A stretch of 25,905 nucleotides of DNA from Hemicentrotus pulcherrimus (Eukaryota; Echinodermata; Echinoidea; Camarodonta; Strongylocentrotidae), in assembly GCA_003118195.1 (NCBI GenBank), contig BEXV01000269.1, positions 166,776-192,680 on the forward strand. Reading direction: 5' to 3'. Below are positions 21,901 to 25,905 of this stretch, in pieces. The stretch's first letter is position 1. Each line of letters starts with the position of its first letter. The notes beneath the pieces are model-generated. The model was not told the origin of the DNA, made no database searches, and saw nothing but the letters and a program-made list of their open reading frames with translations. The translations under genes and the position numbers were made by a program.

Positions 21901-24720
21901 AATTTGCATATTATGACGTCATCATATTTTTGGAAAATTGACTGTACAGTGTATCTCCTGATATATTAATCGATTTTCTTCCAAATTTTGATATGTTCTA
22001 GCTGAGACAATTCTCTACGAATGCAGTCTACACAAAAGTTCATTTTGACAACGGCATCATGGCGTATTTTTGCGATTAAAGGAGGCATGTCAATTTTTCA
22101 CATTTTGTGTGTATTCTCTATGGGACATGACTTTTCCTCAAAACTGGATTCTACATTCTCGTCTTTCGCGAGCAATATCTCCGTCGTTTTATCTTCGTTT
22201 ATGCTGAGCTTTGAGTATGCTGTAGCTGAGACAATAAGCTATCTTAATAAGTCCTTTCTTTTTTGATCAGATGCCGGGATCATGCTCATATTTCACTTCC
22301 AAAGTGGGATTTGAGAATTCCATTTTCCGTTTACGTGTAACCTCAATGGGATATGTTTTGGTATATCGGTAAAGCACTTGACTTGAGAATTCCATTTTCC
22401 GTTTACGTGTAATCTCAATGGGATATGTTTTGGTATATCGGTAAAGCACTTGACTTCCGACCTCGAGGTCCCTGGTTCGAGTCCGGGCGTCTCCAACAAT
22501 TTTTTTTCTTTTTGACCTTTCACTGTACCATCTCCTTTGAATATTAAAACATGTACAATCGCAAATAATGTAATAAACAACCATATTTTCTTTATTATTA
22601 CCCTATTATCACTTGATCCATTACTTTTTGCGTGCGATCCTTATGGGAGATGACTTTTTCTCAAATCTGGATTCTACATTCTTGTCTTCTGCGAGCAATA
22701 ACGCTGTTAATAATGCTTGATTTTTGTTGATTTTTGAGTACGTTGTAGCTGAGACTATATACTATCTATATGTTCTCTCATTGTTTTCATCTATCATAAG
22801 ACTTGAAGACAGGCCACCTTATTCGTCCTTGTGACGAATTAAAATCTAGTTATCATTATTATTATTTTTATCATCATTATTAAAAAGATAAAAATGAGAT
22901 ATGTGATATGTTTGATTTATATCTCTTCATTTACTTCATAATACAGTTTGAGTATAAGTTGACACCATGTTTTGTTGTTGACTGCACGGTTCCTGACCAA
23001 CTAAGGGAACCAAACAATTTTGTCTTACATGTAAATGCAATTTCAAATTTTAAGTAGCCTTAAAATCGTCAAGAGAGCAGAAATTAAATATTTGTTTAAC
23101 GATATGAATGTTGTTGTTAAAAATGACCATTACCTCATTTGTTCCTCCTTGTGCTTTGTATAAAAATGTACACTTGAATGAACCCTGCAGCAGAGAGAGA
23201 GAGAGAGAGAGAGATGGGTGGGGGAGGGGATAAATGGAAAAAAATTAAGCCATTTAAAAATCATTAGTCTCTCAAATCAAAGTACCATGGGAGCCTCATA
23301 GTCATATCTAGTTAAGCGCCCTTCATATCTTGCTACTGAACATCAAAAGCTTTAATTATTGAGAGTACTACACATTTTACTTGCCCGGTTGCCTCTAAGT
23401 TGCTTGTAACATATTCAGCACGTACGCACCAACAAACAAACAAACAAATAAAAAGTGTTCTACTATAACATTTATCTACATATTTTTTAAATGCACAGAT
23501 TTTGATATTTGCTTTCAAGATGGTTGTCATGGCTCAGATCAGATAAACATAAAAGTAGAATCAAAACTTTATTGGAGATTTCAAAATAGACTCACAAATT
23601 CTAAAGATCTAGAAATCTGTAATATAGACAAACAAGTTCAGCATGGGCTTCTGGTAAGCAGATTTACTCATTTTACTTTGCTTTGAAATCTATAATCCTC
23701 AATTACTTTATGAGGCAATCCAACCATTGTAACAAGTTCATGTGTACGAAGGCAAACAAATAAGAGAGACAGAATAACGAAAGCATTAAGAAAAAAATGG
23801 CACCGATATCAATAATATGTTACAAGCTATGAATATTGTGAATATAGATCACTATAGCTATGGGAATATCAAATTGGCAATTTTGTCAGTGAATCGGGAC
23901 GTAGTAAAAGCCTCCAGACTGTCATACTCATGTACGAAAATATCATTTCTTTCTGGATCTTTTTTTTTTTCTCTCCTTTTGGGCACTACGGTACTCAAAG
24001 TATAATATGGATAATATATCACTATACGTGTAGCTCCTTTTAAAGAAAAGAGGCTCCTTAGCCTTTCAATTTGATGACAACAAATGTCATTTTACCTTTT
24101 AAGTGATACAGACTCAGCCAATTTGAAATTCGTAGAGTGATTACAACTTTCATAAATTCACAACTTTCTTTTCTTTTTTTTTTGTCATTTTTTTTATTCA
24201 AACTGTCACTATACTGCTTCTAATTCTCGCAATGATAAGTCTCCGAGTCTGATCCTCTTCTTAAAATCTTAGTTTTAGAATCTACTGTAATTTTAGTTTT
24301 ATTACAGTTGGATTTCCCTTTGATTTTTGCAACATATTCATTCCTTCATTGTGGGGTGATGATAATATGATAAGATATAAAAGGTTATAAAATCAGCAGG
24401 ATCTAAATTTAAGTTCTTAAGAAGCNGAAAACCCCCCCCCCCCCCCCCCCCCCCCCCCATTCTTACGGCCATGCCACGCCCACGCCGCACTCACCACTAT
24501 AGCCTATGCTAGTCCAATTTGAAACATATTAACACAGATCAGAGTGCGTGGGGCAATGCATTCCATATAGCGATTTACTTACAAGAGCTTTTTCAGCTTT
24601 ATGGGATTCCCCTCCAGGTCTAACATCAAACTGTTCAGTTATACTTTCTGCGTCACTTCTTACTGTTTGAAGACGAATGAAAAGAAAGAAAAATAAGGCC
24701 AAAATGCCTCTCCACTCCAT
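18891..24720 (-). CDS. MYDGF: Myeloid-derived growth factor (MYDGF / UPF0556) orthologue, five coding exons
   Basis: Spliced minus-strand CDS: 24720-24583, 23184-23134, 20754-20614, 20025-19965, 18970-18891, totalling 471 nt (156 aa plus TAA). All introns are GT/AG, with phases 0, 0, 0, 1. Residues 1-22 form a signal peptide (hydrophobic GILALFFFLF, likely cleaved near Ser22). Family hallmarks follow: FDVRPGG (31-37), KCTFLYKAQGGTNE with Cys51, KWEMTL, then HSCTVTRPDGPSYIFFLQFK with Cys79. The 28-residue Cys-Cys spacing fits the conserved disulfide. The protein ends in KQEL, a KDEL-type ER-retrieval signal, matching RTEL in mammalian MYDGF. Mammalian MYDGF is about 173 aa and acts as a secreted or ER/Golgi-resident paracrine growth factor. 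The role in this animal is unknown. Start choice: the ATG at 24720 gives the signal peptide, and no upstream in-frame ATG is visible nearby. Identity is very secure. Confidence 0.95.
19685..19712 (-). repeat. tRNA-like A-box fragment, minus strand
   Basis: On the minus strand AAGTTGGCTCGGTTGGTAGA is followed by GTGTTTGC, an excellent tRNA D-arm/A-box. No B-box follows within range, so it is probably a truncated SINE head in MYDGF intron 4. Confidence 0.4.
19711..19905. repeat. Two diverged direct repeats of about 95 bp in MYDGF intron 4
   Basis: Both copies share, in order, an ACTA..TTG start, TTTTGAAAGA.TCTG, ATGGT.GGTCA, GCACAGATTATAAT and GAAAGTC/GAGAGGC. Copy 1 begins near 19711 and copy 2 near 19812. 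Confidence 0.55.
19965..20025 (-). CDS. MYDGF: MYDGF exon 4
   Basis: Encodes GGQEHPLEPEEYVVSKRHNE plus one base of Val131, corresponding to the family segment around PLKTEEFEV. Acceptor CCACAG|GGTGG, donor GAAG|GTAAGA. Ends in phase 1. The exon is shorter than the matching mammalian stretch, which partly explains the shorter protein. Confidence 0.9.
20052..20171 (+). repeat. GA-rich microsatellite in MYDGF intron 3
   Basis: Degenerate GAGA/GACA tract immediately intron-side of the exon 4 acceptor. On the coding strand it is a long TC tract ending about 27 nt before the splice site. Confidence 0.9.
20614..20754 (-). CDS. MYDGF: MYDGF exon 3
   Basis: Encodes residues 64-110, KWEMTLAKDEFGAHSCTVTR and onward to QEVEAI, carrying the second conserved cysteine and the SYIFFLQFK strand. 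Acceptor TTTTCTTAAG|AAATGG, donor ATT|GTAAGA. Phase 0 at both ends. Confidence 0.94.
20858..21086 (+). mobile_element. 5'-truncated CR1/L2-like LINE, reverse-transcriptase C-terminus and 3' tail (left part)
   Basis: Broken frames read LGDRAFPIAAP, then after a one-base shift in a C-run QLWNSLPIEIRST, then after another shift FKSKFKTYLFN and stop. This is the characteristic last segment of CR1/L2-type ORF2 proteins. The 3' UTR has a perfect 9-bp stem (AGCGCAGCT 21034-21042, AGCTGCGCT 21061-21069) and CTATATAAATTTATTATTA. The tail resumes at 22850 after a nested insertion. The relic lies antisense within MYDGF intron 2. Confidence 0.75.
21228..21504 (+). promoter_or_regulatory. Array of nuclear-receptor half-sites within the Helitron-like element
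   Basis: AGGTCA occurs at 21228, 21264, 21347, 21378, 21393, 21408, 21419 and 21499, plus GGGTCA at 21385. The 21378-21398 stretch is AGGTCA-A-GGGTCA-AC-AGGTCA, a canonical DR1 overlapping a DR2. A CRE palindrome TGACGTCA lies at 21281-21288, with two more near 21866 and 21915. Motif identity is direct; any regulatory activity is inference. Confidence 0.35.
22118..22245 (+). repeat. Internal repeat copy 1 of the Helitron-like element
   Basis: Starts CTATGGGACATGACTTTTCC and ends GTAGCTGAGACAATAAGC-like. A diverged copy lies at 22640-22769. Shared landmarks in order are ATGACTTTT, CTGGATTCTACATTCT, GCGAGCAAT and GTAGCTGAGAC. Confidence 0.6.
22311..22454 (+). repeat. 72-bp tandem duplication at the tRNA-like segment
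   Basis: Positions 22311-22382 and 22383-22454 are the same 72-bp unit, beginning TTGAGAATTCCATTTTCCG and ending AAAGCACTTGAC, with one visible substitution (CCTC versus TCTC). Both copies carry the tRNA A-box-like region. Only the second continues into a B-box. The near identity implies a recent duplication. Confidence 0.85.
22424..22494 (+). repeat. tRNA-like sequence (Arg-like) with perfect B-box
   Basis: A-box-like TGGTATATCGGTAAAGC at 22431-22447, perfect B-box GGTTCGAGTCC at 22474-22484 and a fully pairing T-stem (CCTGG 22471-22475, CCGGG 22483-22487) are followed by CGTCTCC. The loop CTTCCGA resembles an Arg anticodon loop. The acceptor and anticodon stems do not pair, so it is a tRNA-derived repeat or pseudogene. 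Confidence 0.5.
22640..22769 (+). repeat. Internal repeat copy 2 of the Helitron-like element
   Basis: Diverged partner of 22118-22245, with the same landmarks in the same order. The two copies flank the tRNA-like tandem duplication. Confidence 0.6.
22850..22884 (+). repeat. Right part of the split LINE tail, (TTA)n-like
   Basis: TTATCATTATTATTATTTTT and further TCATCATTATTA directly after the CTAG terminus continue the TTATTA tail interrupted at 21086. This continuity supports nested insertion. Confidence 0.6.
23134..23184 (-). CDS. MYDGF: MYDGF exon 2 (51 bp)
   Basis: A tiny exon encoding GSFKCTFLYKAQGGTNE, residues 47-63, with the first conserved cysteine. Acceptor CTGCAG|GG is preceded on the minus strand by a (TC)n microsatellite. 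The donor is GAG|GTAATG. Phase 0 at both ends. It is too short for ORF-based gene finding. Confidence 0.93.
23192..23214 (+). repeat. (AG)n microsatellite acting as the MYDGF exon 2 polypyrimidine tract
   Basis: Eleven AG repeats begin 8 nt upstream of the exon 2 acceptor. On the minus strand they read (CT)n then GCTGCAG|GG, so the repeat occupies the polypyrimidine position. Confidence 0.85.
24426..24458 (+). repeat. Ambiguous base and C27 homopolymer in MYDGF intron 1
   Basis: N at 24426 and 27 C at 24432-24458, about 125 bp from the exon 1 donor. Base count is unreliable here. Confidence 0.9.
24583..24720 (-). CDS. MYDGF: MYDGF exon 1 (signal peptide and FDVRPGG)
   Basis: Encodes residues 1-46, from MEWRGILALFFFLF through FDVRPGGESHKAEKAL. 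The donor is CTT|GTAAGT, a perfect consensus, phase 0. The frame stays open into the intron to 24529, but that tail is not coding. Confidence 0.93.
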
Positions 24721-24997
24721 TTTAAATATTTTAGGCAACGTAATATAAGTGAATTAGCCGATCAAATATGGCTCTCGAATGATGCAATGGTATCCTTAAA
24801 AAAAATTATAAAATAAAAAATAAAAATAAATGTCTCTAGCAGCATTTTACCTCTTCGCTCACCTTTCGACCCCGATCCTCTCTCTAAATGTGACTAATAA
24901 GAGACTGATAATGAAATATGTAAACACGGAAGCAAACTTTTGATATCATGTATCATTTTTCGGATAACCACCGCCAGTTCAAGATTTATTTGTCTTT

Positions 24998-25301
24998 CTA
25001 CCCCCAAGGACAATTACCCTCTAGGACAACATACCCCTAGGGCAACCACCCTCTAGGACGACTACCCCCGGGACAACTACCCCCGGACAACTAACCCCTA
25101 CGAAAACCATCCTCTAAGACAACTACCCCCGGACAATTATGCTAGGGGGTAGCTATCTGGGGGTAGTTGTCCAGTGGTAGTTGTCCTGATGGGGTAGTCG
25201 TCCTAGAAGGTAGTCGTCCTAGGGTCCTAGGGGGAAGTTGTTTAAGGGATACTTGAATGGGGTGATTATCGGGGGTGGATGTCCAGGGGGTAGGTGTCCG
25301 G
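24998..25301. repeat. Palindromic minisatellite of GGACAACTACCCC units
   Basis: The left half (about 24998-25140) is roughly eight diverged 15-18-bp units, GGACAACTACCCCCTA-like. The right half (about 25145-25301) is the same unit inverted, GGGGGTAGTTGTCC-like. The symmetry centre is near 25142. It lies about 280 bp upstream of the MYDGF start codon. Confidence 0.8.
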
Positions 25302-25905
25302 ATACGATTATTTTTGTTAGGATATCATCATCATACCATATTACTTTGTTCTACTGCAGAATTTTTTAATGACTAATATACTGTTGGTATTGTGTTAACA
25401 GTTACATTTTGTTTCAATGTCAACATTTTGTTATCATTATATTTACACACTGATATCTAGAAGAAATTTCTTGTTTGATATATTATGTTGTGCTGCCGAA
25501 ATGTTATTTGATTTGATATGCACCAATTATCCTGTACCCACTTCAGTGCATCGGACTTTTCTCAAAGACAAAGTGCTTATAATTGCCAATTGTTAATCCT
25601 TGATTCACTAATTGAGGAATATTGCATTTTATATAATTTTACAACAATGTATACAATGTACAATGTATGTATGAGCCTTTATTTTCCTCACATGAGAAAA
25701 GGGCGTTTTATCAATAAACATTCAAAGGTCAAGAAAAATCAGATTGGAATCTATGAAATCTATATCATATTTGTAAAAATTGCCATCTAGACTGCATATA
25801 TAATTATGTATGCCCAATTTGGAAAAAAAGCTTGAACCGCTATGGATAAATGGAAAAAAGTCAGCTTTACATTTACTCGTTTTTGTTGGAGGGGGGGGGG
25901 GGGGG
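25302..25905. other. AT-rich flank ending in G15
   Basis: No gene is recognised. The 90-aa frame at 25518-25790 has no family features. The window ends in a G15 homopolymer (25891-25905). Confidence 0.5.

Larger units (their letters stand above)
21087..22849 (+). mobile_element. Non-autonomous Helitron-like element nested in the LINE tail
   Basis: The 3' terminus is textbook Helitron: a perfect 7-bp hairpin (ATTCGTC 22821-22827, loop CTTGT, GACGAAT 22833-22839), six bases, then CTAG (22846-22849) followed by T. The host sequence ends in A at 21086 and resumes with T at 22850, the A|T target expected for Helitrons, and both sides are the same TTA-type LINE tail. The left end is an 11-bp near-palindrome (AGGTGGTCTGT 21086-21096, ACAGATCACCT 21102-21112) rather than the canonical 5' TC, so subclass is uncertain. 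There is no Rep/helicase frame. It is 1763 bp long and lies in MYDGF intron 2. Confidence 0.6.

Noticed and set aside
22021..22266. 81-aa frame within the Helitron-like element
   Set aside because: No helicase or Rep motif; it overlaps an internal repeat and is low-information.
22267..22584. Minus-strand frames of 95-105 aa with repeated KCFTDIPKHIPLRL
   Set aside because: They are translations of the 72-bp tandem duplication and tRNA-like repeat.
24529..24582. C-terminal extension of MYDGF exon 1
   Set aside because: A perfect GTAAGT donor and in-phase family continuation in exon 2 show this is intron.
25001..25301. CRISPR-like array
   Set aside because: Units are diverged, lack uniform spacers and flip orientation, and the genome is eukaryotic; it is a minisatellite.

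Overview
This is animal nuclear DNA. It is AT-rich, with intron-containing genes using GT/AG splice sites, no operons, many (GA/CT)n and trinucleotide microsatellites, G/C homopolymers next to assembly Ns, and relics of tRNA-derived SINEs, a LINE, MITEs and a Helitron-like element. The two genes and the repeat style suggest a marine invertebrate deuterostome, possibly a sea-urchin-like echinoderm. The species is inference, because no taxon-specific marker is present.

Two complete multi-exon genes can be read, both assembled here exon by exon. On the + strand, 5976-8892 holds a five-exon sigma-class glutathione S-transferase (haematopoietic prostaglandin D synthase family, 211 aa). A TATA box and several GATA motifs lie upstream. 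On the - strand, 24720-18891 holds a five-exon orthologue of myeloid-derived growth factor (MYDGF, UPF0556 family, 156 aa). It has a signal peptide, the FDVRPGG motif, a conserved cysteine pair and a C-terminal KQEL ER-retrieval signal. The genes converge and are separated by about 10 kb of repeats. I see no functional link between them.

Layout: 1-5.6 kb is non-coding, with a minus-strand tRNA-derived SINE (about 1.14-1.23 kb), an (AGT)n array, a CT microsatellite and only weak coding candidates. 5.65-8.9 kb is the GST gene. 9.03-9.77 kb is a 737-bp TIR element with TTGGGCA-rich repeats and an internal tRNA-like module. 9.8-18.6 kb is intergenic, with a LINE/SINE-type tail, a gap, CT tracts, a 131-bp pyrimidine minisatellite (15.47-16.15 kb) and a small MITE (17.23-17.40 kb). 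18.6-24.7 kb is MYDGF. Its intron 2 carries a decayed CR1/L2-like LINE whose AT-rich tail is split, exactly at A|T, by a 1.76-kb Helitron-like element. That element contains a nuclear-receptor half-site array, CRE palindromes and a duplicated tRNA-like segment. 25.0-25.3 kb is a palindromic minisatellite.

I found no defence, biosynthetic or toxin system. The most unusual content is the composite repeats. All homology calls are from reading motifs; no database search was run.
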